Shown here: in pieces, positions 26,326 through 35,256 of the stretch
How positions within the stretch are numbered: the first letter of the stretch is position 1
Layout: every line of letters starts with the position of its first letter
Source: Streptomyces sp. NBC_00483
GTDB lineage: Bacteria; Actinomycetota; Actinomycetes; Streptomycetales; Streptomycetaceae
Assembly (NCBI RefSeq): GCF_036013745.1
Contig: NZ_CP107880.1
Span: 5,766,001-5,830,000 of the forward strand
Direction: 5' to 3'
DNA: 64,000 nucleotides
Translations under genes and position numbers: made by a program
Notes under the pieces: generated by a model
Databases searched by the model: none
Told to the model about the DNA's origin: nothing
What the model saw: only the letters and a program-made list of their open reading frames with translations

Positions 26326-26913
26326 ATGCGTGACGACGAGGCAGCGACGCCCCAGGGGGTCATCGGTACGCTCGTCGGCCGCGCCGTCGACGGAGACGAG
26401 CAGGCCACGCACGATCTGCTCGCGCATGTCCACCCCCTCGCGATCCGCTACTGCCGCACGCGTCTTTCCCGACTGCCGGGTGACGCGCGGCACTTCGTGG
26501 AGGACCTCGCCCAGGAGGTCTGCGTCGCCGTGCTGCTCGCGCTGCCGCGCTACAAGGACACCGGGCGGCCCTTCGAGGCGTTCGTCTTCGCCATCGCCGC
26601 GCACAAGGTCGCCGATCTCCAGCGGGCGGCCATGCGCGGGCCCGGATCCACGGCCGTGCCCTCCGACGAGATGCCCGAGCGGCCCGACGACTCCCTCGGC
26701 CCTGAGGAGCGGGCGCTGTTGAACAGCGACGCCGCGTGGGCCAAGAAGCTGCTCGCCAACCTTCCGCAGAACCAGCGGGAGCTGCTCCTGCTGCGCATCG
26801 CCGTCGGGCTCACCGCGGAGGAGACCGGGCAGATGTTGGGCATGTCACCCGGCGCCGTGCGCGTCGCGCAACACCGTGCGCTGAGTCGGCTGCGGGCGCT
26901 CGCCGAGCAGTAG
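26326..26913 (+). CDS. shbA: ShbA-type ECF sigma factor
   Basis: The product has sigma-70 region 2 ([43 protein letters not shown]) and region 4 ([47 protein letters not shown]). Between bldM and guaB, Streptomyces encodes ShbA, reported to drive transcription of the principal sigma gene hrdB; sequence and place agree. I start it at ATG 26326 (195 residues), where codon bias begins. An in-frame ATG at 26236 has the better Shine-Dalgarno (GGAGGG) and would add 30 residues. No anti-sigma gene is adjacent. Confidence 0.88.
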   Translation: MRDDEAATPQGVIGTLVGRAVDGDEQATHDLLAHVHPLAIRYCRTRLSRLPGDARHFVEDLAQEVCVAVLLALPRYKDTGRPFEAFVFAIAAHKVADLQRAAMRGPGSTAVPSDEMPERPDDSLGPEERALLNSDAAWAKKLLANLPQNQRELLLLRIAVGLTAEETGQMLGMSPGAVRVAQHRALSRLRALAEQ

Positions 26914-26999
26914 CACGAGGCCTCGGTCACGCACGTGTGAACGTCCAAAGAACGCCGATGATCTTGATCGTGGAATGAGACACCCCCGCGGGCCGTTAG

Positions 27000-28553
<1,554 letters not shown>

Positions 28554-28567
28554 CAGCAGGTCAGACC

Positions 28568-28606
28568 GTGTGGGGCGGATCCGGGATCACCGGGACCGCC
28601 CCACAC
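28568..28606 (+). terminator. Hairpin between guaB and guaB3
   Basis: GTGTGGGGCGG (28568-28578) pairs with CCGCCCCACAC (28596-28606), just after the guaB stop. No U-tract follows; partial readthrough into guaB3 is possible. Confidence 0.65.
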
Positions 28607-28673
28607 GCGTGTGTCAGGGATACTGGACAGGCAAGGCCCAAGTGGGACCCAGATGTGAAAGGCGCCCCCCAAC

Positions 28674-29798
28674 GTGACTGAGATCGAGATCGGGCGCGGC
28701 AAGCGCGGCCGCCGCGCGTACGCCTTCGACGACATCGCCGTCGTTCCGAGCCGGCGCACCCGCGACCCGAAGGAGGTCTCGATCGCTTGGCAGATCGATG
28801 CCTACCGCTTCGAGCTGCCGTTCCTGGCCGCGCCCATGGACTCCGTCGTCTCTCCGGCGACCGCGATCCGCATCGGTGAGCTGGGCGGACTCGGGGTGCT
28901 GAACCTCGAGGGCCTGTGGACCCGTTACGAGGACCCGCAGCCGCTGCTCGACGAGATCGCCGAGCTGTCGCCCGAGGCCGCGACCCGCCGCCTCCAGGAG
29001 ATCTACTCCGCGCCCATCCAGGCCGACCTGATCGGGCAGCGCATCAAGGAGGTGCGCGACTCCGGTGTCGTCACCGCCGCCGCGCTCTCCCCGCAGCGCA
29101 CCGCCGAGTTCTCCAAGGCGGTCGTGGACGCGGGCGTCGACATCTTCGTGATCCGCGGGACCACGGTCTCCGCCGAGCACGTCTCCGGTGCCGCCGAGCC
29201 GCTGAACCTGAAGCAGTTCATCTACGAGCTGGATGTTCCGGTCATCGTGGGTGGCTGCGCCACGTACACCGCCGCGCTGCACCTCATGCGGACCGGTGCC
29301 GCGGGTGTGCTCGTCGGCTTCGGTGGCGGCGCCGCGCACACCACGCGGAACGTGCTGGGCATTCAGGTGCCGATGGCCACCGCTGTGGCCGATGTCGCCG
29401 CCGCGCGCCGTGACTACATGGACGAGTCCGGTGGCCGCTACGTGCACGTCATCGCCGACGGTGGCGTGGGCTGGTCCGGCGACCTGCCCAAGGCCATTGC
29501 CTGCGGTGCCGACTCCGTGATGATGGGGTCCCCGCTGGCCCGCGCCACGGACGCGCCCGGCCGCGGTCACCACTGGGGCATGGAGGCCGTCCACGAGGAC
29601 GTGCCGCGCGGCAAGAAGGTCGACCTCGGCACGGTCGGGACGACCCAGGAGGTCCTGACCGGGCCCTCGCACACGCCCGACGGGTCGATGAACTTCTTCG
29701 GCGCGCTGAAGCGGGCCATGGCGACGACCGGCTACAGCGAGCTCAAGGAGTTCCAGCGGGTCGAGGTCACGGTGGCGGACGCCACGCACAAGCGGTAG
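28674..29798 (+). CDS. guaB3: GuaB3-family IMP dehydrogenase-related protein
   Basis: The 374-residue protein has the IMPDH/GMP reductase barrel without CBS domains. It keeps the phosphate-binding motifs (YVHVIADGGVGWSGDLPKAIACGADSVMMGSPLA). In the position of the catalytic-loop GPGSICTTR it has GGGAAHTTR, so the nucleophilic Cys is His. Cyanobacterial GuaB3 has been reported to act as a GMP reductase; for this Cys-less actinobacterial form the reaction is unproven. GTG 28674 is 120 bases after guaB. Confidence 0.9.
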   Translation: MTEIEIGRGKRGRRAYAFDDIAVVPSRRTRDPKEVSIAWQIDAYRFELPFLAAPMDSVVSPATAIRIGELGGLGVLNLEGLWTRYEDPQPLLDEIAELSPEAATRRLQEIYSAPIQADLIGQRIKEVRDSGVVTAAALSPQRTAEFSKAVVDAGVDIFVIRGTTVSAEHVSGAAEPLNLKQFIYELDVPVIVGGCATYTAALHLMRTGAAGVLVGFGGGAAHTTRNVLGIQVPMATAVADVAAARRDYMDESGGRYVHVIADGGVGWSGDLPKAIACGADSVMMGSPLARATDAPGRGHHWGMEAVHEDVPRGKKVDLGTVGTTQEVLTGPSHTPDGSMNFFGALKRAMATTGYSELKEFQRVEVTVADATHKR

Positions 29799-29821
29799 CG
29801 CTGACGCTGAGTCGTAGCGGG

Positions 29822-29866
29822 AAGCGGGTGGGCCCCCATCGGAAAGGTGGGGCCCACCCGCTTTTG
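29822..29866. terminator. Bidirectional terminator after guaB3
   Basis: GCGGGTGGGCCCC (29824-29836) pairs perfectly with GGGGCCCACCCGC (29849-29861), followed by TTTT and preceded by AA. It separates convergent guaB3 and the next minus-strand gene. Confidence 0.85.
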
Positions 29867-29871
29867 CGTCC

Positions 29872-30474
29872 CTACGAAGATGCTCGCTTCGCGGCGCCGA
29901 AGGAGGCCACCGCGGCGAGGGCGAAGAAGAGGAAGGTCATGGGGTCCGAGTCCGTCTTCCAGGCCTCGTGGACCCAGTTGAAGTGCTGGAAGAGCAGTTC
30001 GGGCACGGAGAACGGCAGCACCTTCGAGCCGATGATCGACTCGCCGAGCAGCTGACCCAGGTAGACGCCCACCAGCGACAGGATCGGGCTGACGATCAGG
30101 ACCACCGGGTTGTTGCCGCCGACCTTGCCCGCAGCGAATCCGACCACGACGCCGACGGCCACGGCCGCGTAACCGATCTCGTGCTCGGTCGCGCCGACGA
30201 TGCCGCCGTAGACGCCGGCGATGACCAGCATCGCCACGAAGCCGGCGAGGATGCCGAGCCCCAGGTTGCCGCGGGCGGGGGCGGGCGGCGGCACCGGCTG
30301 GAAACCGCCCTTCATACCCGGCATGCCCTGCTGCTGGGGGAACGGGGCGTACGGCTGCTGCTGCGGCGGAGGCCCGGCAGGGGGCTGCTGCGGGTAGCCG
30401 TACTGGGGCTGCTGCGGCGGCTGCGGCTGCTGGGCGTACGGGTTGCCGTCGGGTATGTGAGGCGGCTGGGTCAT
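29872..30474 (-). CDS. Pro/Gln-rich multi-pass membrane protein
   Basis: The 200-residue protein has a cytoplasmic N-terminus of about 70 residues rich in Pro, Gln and Tyr (repeated QQPQ, PQQP motifs). About four hydrophobic segments follow (about 76-98, 103-120, 124-145 and 180-196). Pro/Gln tails of this type are common on streptomycete membrane proteins and may self-associate. No transport or enzyme motif is present; function unknown. The ATG at 30474 follows a GGGG ribosome-binding stretch. Confidence 0.75.
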   Translation of the reverse strand: MTQPPHIPDGNPYAQQPQPPQQPQYGYPQQPPAGPPPQQQPYAPFPQQQGMPGMKGGFQPVPPPAPARGNLGLGILAGFVAMLVIAGVYGGIVGATEHEIGYAAVAVGVVVGFAAGKVGGNNPVVLIVSPILSLVGVYLGQLLGESIIGSKVLPFSVPELLFQHFNWVHEAWKTDSDPMTFLFFALAAVASFGAAKRASS

Positions 30475-30535
30475 GCGGTCCCCCTGGGGTGTGAGCCCTG
30501 GCGCTGATGTGCGCAGAGTGGCCGCAATGTAGCAG

Positions 30536-31789
30536 TCAGAGGCGGTGTGCGGCCCCTGCCGGAGTGGCTCCCCTTGTGTCCAGGAGGAGTTGGGCCTTTA
30601 CGGACAGGCCTTGCAGGTCGTACGTGCGGTGCTGTTGCAGAAGGATCGTCAGGTCGGCGTCGGCCGCGGCCTCGTAGAGGGAGTCGGCGCGCGGGACCGG
30701 GCGGTCCAGGACGTTCCAGGACGGGACGTACGGGTCGTGGTAGCTGACGGCGGCGCCGAGTTGCATGAGGCGGGTGGCGATCTCCTCGGCGGGGGCGGCC
30801 TGTTGGTCGGCGAGGTCGGGCTTGTAGGTGACGCCGAGGAGGAGGACGCGGGCGCCGCGGGCCGACTTGCCGTGTTCGTTGAGGAGGGTGGCCGCGCGCT
30901 GGACCACGTACGACGGCATGTGGTGGTTGACCTGGCGGGCCAGTTCGACCATGCGCAGGGGGCGGGTGGGGAGGTGCGGGCCCGAGAGGTCCTGGGCGAG
31001 GGCGTGGCCGCCGACGCCGGGGCCGGGGCGGAAGGCCTGGAAACCGAAGGGCTTCGTCTCCGCGCAGCGGATGACGTCCCACAGGTCCACGCCCAACTCG
31101 TGGCAGAGCACCGCCATTTCGTTGACCAGGGCGATGTTGACGTGCCGGTAGTTGGTCTCCAGGAGGTGCACGGTCTCCGCTTCCCGTGGACCACGCGCGC
31201 GTACGACCTTGTCGGTCAGGCGGCTGTAGAAGGTGGCCGCCGACTCGGTGCAGGCGGGGGTGTGGCCGCCGATCACCTTGGGGGTCGACGTGTAGGGGTG
31301 CAGGCGGTTGCCGGGGTCGACGCGGCCGGGGGCGTGGGCGAGGTGGAAGTCGCGTCCCGCGCGCAGGCCCGAGCCCTCTTCGAGGACGGGGAGGAGGAGC
31401 GTCTGCGTGGTGCCGGGCGGCACGGGCGACTCGATGATCACCGTGGTGTGCGGCCGGAGCCGGGCGGCGAGGGTGCGGGTCGCCTCGACGACCGGGGTGA
31501 GCATCGGTGCCCCGTCGGGGCCCTGCGGGGTCGGGGCGCAGATCACGGCGGTGCGGACGCGGGCGAGTTCGGCGGGGTTGGCCGTGGGGCGGAAGCCCGC
31601 GGCGAGCATGCGGCGGAGGTCGGCGGCGGTCAGGGCCGCCGCGTCGCCGCCGCCGGGCAGCCGGCCCGCAGCGAGATCCCTGGCACGGGCCGGATCGTGG
31701 CCGATCGTCGCGATCCCGGCCGCCACGGCGGCCTGTGCGAGGGGCAGGCCGAGGTGGCCGAGGCCGATGACGGCGAGGTCTGCGGGCAT
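30536..31789 (-). CDS. UDP-sugar dehydrogenase-family protein lacking catalytic Cys
   Basis: The 417-residue protein is in the UDP-glucose/UDP-ManNAc dehydrogenase family. It has an N-terminal Rossmann fold (LAVIGLGHLGLPLAQA), central helical domain (ETNYRHVNIALVNEMAVLCHELGVDLWDVI) and C-terminal UDP-binding domain (LLLGVTYKPDLADQQ). In active WecC/WbpA enzymes the loop reads GVGGHC; here it is GVGGHALAQD. Four-electron oxidation through a Cys thioester is therefore unlikely. It may be a partial dehydrogenase, an epimerase-like enzyme or inactive. No glycan genes adjoin. Confidence 0.85.
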   Translation of the reverse strand: MPADLAVIGLGHLGLPLAQAAVAAGIATIGHDPARARDLAAGRLPGGGDAAALTAADLRRMLAAGFRPTANPAELARVRTAVICAPTPQGPDGAPMLTPVVEATRTLAARLRPHTTVIIESPVPPGTTQTLLLPVLEEGSGLRAGRDFHLAHAPGRVDPGNRLHPYTSTPKVIGGHTPACTESAATFYSRLTDKVVRARGPREAETVHLLETNYRHVNIALVNEMAVLCHELGVDLWDVIRCAETKPFGFQAFRPGPGVGGHALAQDLSGPHLPTRPLRMVELARQVNHHMPSYVVQRAATLLNEHGKSARGARVLLLGVTYKPDLADQQAAPAEEIATRLMQLGAAVSYHDPYVPSWNVLDRPVPRADSLYEAAADADLTILLQQHRTYDLQGLSVKAQLLLDTRGATPAGAAHRL

Positions 31790-32299
31790 GGCGGTTGCCG
31801 TCCTTTCCCGAGGAGCGGACCGGTCATTAACCGGAGCGGGACGAGGGCGCAAGCCCTGTGGACAAGACGAGCGAGCGCACTGTCAGACTAGGAGTAAATA
31901 TGACCGATATGTGGCATTGCGCGGAGATGGATTTGCGAGTGTTGCGCCGCGAGTCTCCGCAGGTTGTCCACAGGTGCGTGCCTGCTGGGGTCCTGCTGAC
32001 GGGTCAGGCTGGATTCGGGCGGCCGTGACTGTCCGGTGCCGACAAGCGGGGCCTGGTGCGTGCAGCTGCAAGGCGGAGGAGGGCGTCAACGCGGAGCGTT
32101 GGCAACCGACGACAACGCCGCAGATGTGCGTGCCAGGGCCTGCGACTCCAGCAGGATCCGTCAGCAGGGCCCTACTGGCCCGAACCGGTCAGCGGGTGAA
32201 GAATCGGGGCATGTAGGAAGAGCGCGGCGTGTGCTTCGAGGGGCATGAGGCCGGGCACACCACACGCGTGAGCCACGCCGACGACAGCGGGAGGCAGCA
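31790..32299. other. 510-base intergenic region
   Basis: Between the divergent sugar dehydrogenase-like gene and glpD. It holds one small ORF with a good ribosome-binding site (31900-32028), possibly behind TGGACA and CAGACT boxes near 31859-31889. I see no glycerol-regulator operator or other clear signal in the rest, apart from a GGGAGG Shine-Dalgarno for glpD near 32289. Confidence 0.4.
31900..32028 (+). CDS. Candidate 42-residue small protein
   Basis: ATG 31900 is five bases after AGGAG. The frame encodes MTDMWHCAEMDLRVLRRES... for 42 residues to a TGA at 32026. Codon third positions are less GC-rich than in surrounding genes, so it could be a recent or regulatory ORF, or chance. No domain is recognisable. 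Confidence 0.3.
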   Translation: MTDMWHCAEMDLRVLRRESPQVVHRCVPAGVLLTGQAGFGRP

Positions 32300-34006
32300 G
32301 TGAAGGCAGCGACACTGGGACCCGAGCAGCGTGCACAGGCTCTGGCGGACATGGCCGAGCGCGAGCTGGACATTCTCGTGGTGGGCGCCGGGGTGGTCGG
32401 CGCGGGCACGGCGCTCGACGCGGTGACCCGCGGCCTGTCCACAGGGATCGTCGAGGCGCGGGACTGGGCCTCCGGCACGTCGAGCCGGTCCAGCAAGCTG
32501 ATCCACGGCGGGCTCAGGTATCTGGAGATGCTGGACTTCGCGCTCGTACGAGAAGCGTTGAAGGAGCGGGGGCTGCTTCTTGAGCGGCTGGCCCCCCATC
32601 TCGTGAAGCCGGTTCCGTTCTTGTATCCGTTGCAGCACAAGGCGTGGGAGCGGGTGTACGCCGGCTCGGGCGTCGCGCTGTACGACGCGATGTCGATGGC
32701 GCGCGGGCACGGGCGCGGCCTCCCGATGCACCGGCACCTGACGCGCAAGCACGCGCTGCGGGTCGCCCCCTGCCTGAAGAAGGACGCGCTGGTCGGAGCG
32801 TTGCAGTACTACGACGCGCAGATGGACGACGCCCGGTATGTGGCGACCCTGGTGCGGACCGCCGCCATGTACGGCGCCAAGGCCGCCAACCGCGCGCGGG
32901 TCACCGGGTTCCTGCGGGAGGGCGAGCGGGTCGTCGGCGCGCGGGTGGAGGACGTCGAGGGCGGCGGCGAGTACGAGATCCGGGCCAAGCAGGTCGTGAA
33001 CGCGACGGGCGTGTGGACCGACGACACGCAGGCCATGGTCGGCGAGCGCGGGCAGTTCCATGTGCGGGCTTCCAAGGGGATTCATCTTGTTGTCCCTAAG
33101 GACCGGATCAATTCGACGACCGGGCTCATCCTCCGTACCGAGAAGAGCGTGCTGTTCGTCATTCCGTGGGGGCGGCACTGGATCGTGGGGACGACCGACA
33201 CCGAGTGGGATCTCGACAAGGCGCATCCGGCGGCTTCGAGCGCCGACATCGACTATCTGCTGGAGCACGTCAATTCCGTTCTCGGTGTCCCGCTTTCGCG
33301 TGATGACGTGCAGGGCGTCTATGCGGGGCTGAGGCCGCTGCTTGCCGGGGAGTCCGACGCCACCAGCAAGCTGTCGCGGGAGCACACGGTGGCGCATCCC
33401 GCGCCGGGTCTGGTCGTCGTGGCGGGCGGCAAGTACACGACGTACCGGGTCATGGCCAAGGACGCCGTCGACGAGGCCGTGCACGGGCTCGACCAGCGGG
33501 TCGCCGAGTGCGTGACCGAGGAGGTGCCGCTGGTGGGCGCCGAGGGGTACCGGGCGCTCTGGAACGCGCGGGCGCGGATCGCTGCGCGCACCGGGCTGCA
33601 CGTGGTGCGGGTCGAGCATCTGCTGAACCGGTACGGGGCTCTGGCCGAGGAGGTGCTCGAACTGGTGGCTGCCGATCCGGCGTTGGGTGCGCCGCTCACC
33701 GGGGCCGACGACTATCTGCGGGCCGAGGTCGTGTACGCGGCCTCGCACGAAGGGGCGCGGCATCTCGACGACGTGCTGACGCGGCGTACGCGGATCTCCA
33801 TCGAGACGTTCGACCGGGGGGCGCGGTGTGCGCGGGAGGCGGCGGAGCTGATGGCGCCGGTACTGGGGTGGGACAAGGATCAGGTGGAGCGGGAGGTCGA
33901 GCATTACGAGAAGCGGGTGGAGGCGGAGCGGGAGTCGCAGCGGCAGCCGGATGACCTCACGGCCGATGCGGCGAGGTTGGGGGCGCCGGACATTGTTCCG
34001 CTTTGA
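32300..34006 (+). CDS. glpD: Glycerol-3-phosphate dehydrogenase (FAD)
   Basis: GlpD is the membrane-associated flavoenzyme that oxidises glycerol-3-phosphate to DHAP, feeding electrons to the quinone pool. The 568-residue protein has the FAD-binding ILVVGAGVVGAGTALDAVTRG, SSRSSKLIHGGLRYLE, WIVGTTDTEWD, VYAGLRPLL and KYTTYRVMAKDA motifs, and a C-terminal helical domain. GTG 32300 follows GGGAGGCAGCA. It stands alone, with no glpF or glpK next to it. Confidence 0.94.
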   Translation: MKAATLGPEQRAQALADMAERELDILVVGAGVVGAGTALDAVTRGLSTGIVEARDWASGTSSRSSKLIHGGLRYLEMLDFALVREALKERGLLLERLAPHLVKPVPFLYPLQHKAWERVYAGSGVALYDAMSMARGHGRGLPMHRHLTRKHALRVAPCLKKDALVGALQYYDAQMDDARYVATLVRTAAMYGAKAANRARVTGFLREGERVVGARVEDVEGGGEYEIRAKQVVNATGVWTDDTQAMVGERGQFHVRASKGIHLVVPKDRINSTTGLILRTEKSVLFVIPWGRHWIVGTTDTEWDLDKAHPAASSADIDYLLEHVNSVLGVPLSRDDVQGVYAGLRPLLAGESDATSKLSREHTVAHPAPGLVVVAGGKYTTYRVMAKDAVDEAVHGLDQRVAECVTEEVPLVGAEGYRALWNARARIAARTGLHVVRVEHLLNRYGALAEEVLELVAADPALGAPLTGADDYLRAEVVYAASHEGARHLDDVLTRRTRISIETFDRGARCAREAAELMAPVLGWDKDQVEREVEHYEKRVEAERESQRQPDDLTADAARLGAPDIVPL

Positions 34007-34056
34007 CCTTCGGTGGGGCGGGTGTTGTTTGTTGCGGGAGCCGGGGTTGCGGTTGC

Positions 34057-34116
34057 GGGGCTCTGCCCCGGGCCCCGCGCCTCAATCGCCGGCGGGGCTT
34101 GATTTTGCGGGGCTGG
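34057..34116 (+). repeat. Dispersed GC-rich repeat copy
   Basis: GGGGCTCTGCCCCGGGCCCC followed by GCGCCTCAATCGCCGGCGGGGCTTG and GCGGGGCTGG. It is the same family as copies near 16.8, 38.13, 50.65 and 56.81 kb. It overlaps the 3' end of the serine hydrolase gene on the minus strand. Confidence 0.8.
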
Positions 34117-35116
34117 ACTGGCAGAACTCTGCCGTGAGTATTCGGCGCTCAGGGGCCCCGCTGCCCGACAAAGTTGCCTTTGTCGTGCGGTAGGTGACGA
34201 CGTGTGAGCCGGTGCGGGTGGCTGCTGCGCGGATGTAGGTGTGGGCTATGCGGCCGTTGTGGCCCCAGACCGTGGTGCCGCAGGGGAGTTTTTCCGGGTA
34301 GAGGCCCATGCCGTAATGACCGTCCGTGGGGCGGGTGTTGAGCATCGTGCGGAGGGCCCCGGGTGGGAGGAGGCGGCCCTCCAGGAGGGCTGCGTAGAAG
34401 CGGTTCAGGTCGGGGAGCGTGGAGATCAGTTCGCCGGATGCGCCGGCCGTGCGTGGGTCGAGGCGGACCGCGGCGGGGCCGTGCGGGCTCGGGACCGTGG
34501 TGCGGGTGCCGGGGAACATGGTGCCGGTGAGGTGGAGCGGGTCGATGATGCGGCTGCGGGCCTCCGTGGCGTAGGAGTGGCCCGTGACCTGATGGATGAT
34601 CATGCCCAGGAGTACGTAATTGGTGTTGGAGTACGCCCAGGTGCCGCGCTGGGTCGTGCGCGGCTCGGACAGGGAGAGTTTCGCCACCGCCGTCGGGGTA
34701 AGCGGGACGTGGCCGCGGGTGGTGGTCGTGAAGTCGTAGAGGCCGCTGGTCTGGGTGAGCAGCGAGCGGACCGTGAGCGTACGGGTGCCTGTGAGGGAGG
34801 GGAGGTAGGTGGTGACGCGTGCGGAGAGTTTCAGACGGTGTTCCGCGGCAAGTTGGAGGACGACCGTCGCGATGAAAGTCTTGGTGATGCTGCCCGCGCG
34901 CACATGATCGGAGCGCGTGAGGGTGGGGCTGGTGGTGGTGAAGTGGCCGGTGGAACCGGCGGTTGCGAGGAGCGCGGCCGATGGGGCCTTGCCTCGCGTC
35001 ACGAGCAGCGGAAGAGTGTCGTCCGCAGGTGTCGTCGGGCCGGGCGCGCTGCCCTGGCCCAGGCACAGCACGGCCACGGCCAGCGGTATGGCCAGGAGTG
35101 TCCGGAGTGCGGGCAA
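34082..35116 (-). CDS. Secreted serine hydrolase (D-Ala-D-Ala carboxypeptidase/beta-lactamase class C type)
   Basis: The 344-residue protein has a signal peptide (LLAIPLAVAVLCLG) and a penicillin-binding fold: GSITKTF (S-x-x-K), YSNTNY (Y-x-N) and HNG in place of the KTG/HTG triad. It is probably an extracytoplasmic D,D-peptidase or esterase. The start is TTG 35116 with an AAGGGA upstream. The last nine codons and the TGA stop (…PAKSSPAGD) are encoded by the dispersed GC-rich repeat, so the original C-terminus may have been replaced. Confidence 0.83.
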   Translation of the reverse strand: MPALRTLLAIPLAVAVLCLGQGSAPGPTTPADDTLPLLVTRGKAPSAALLATAGSTGHFTTTSPTLTRSDHVRAGSITKTFIATVVLQLAAEHRLKLSARVTTYLPSLTGTRTLTVRSLLTQTSGLYDFTTTTRGHVPLTPTAVAKLSLSEPRTTQRGTWAYSNTNYVLLGMIIHQVTGHSYATEARSRIIDPLHLTGTMFPGTRTTVPSPHGPAAVRLDPRTAGASGELISTLPDLNRFYAALLEGRLLPPGALRTMLNTRPTDGHYGMGLYPEKLPCGTTVWGHNGRIAHTYIRAAATRTGSHVVTYRTTKATLSGSGAPERRILTAEFCQSSPAKSSPAGD

Positions 35117-35256
35117 CGACGGTCCCTTTCGGCGGCGCGGGCCATCATTGTGGGACGTTCCTGTGCGTGTCGGGTGGGGGTGACCCGGCGCGCGGAGTGG
35201 TGGTCCAGTGATGGGACAATGAAGGCTCTGTCAGGGCGGGTTGCTAGAGGGGACGC

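Noticed and set aside
31883..32089. Minus-strand 68-codon ORF in the glpD upstream region
   Set aside because: No Shine-Dalgarno, no codon bias, and opposite a better-supported small ORF.
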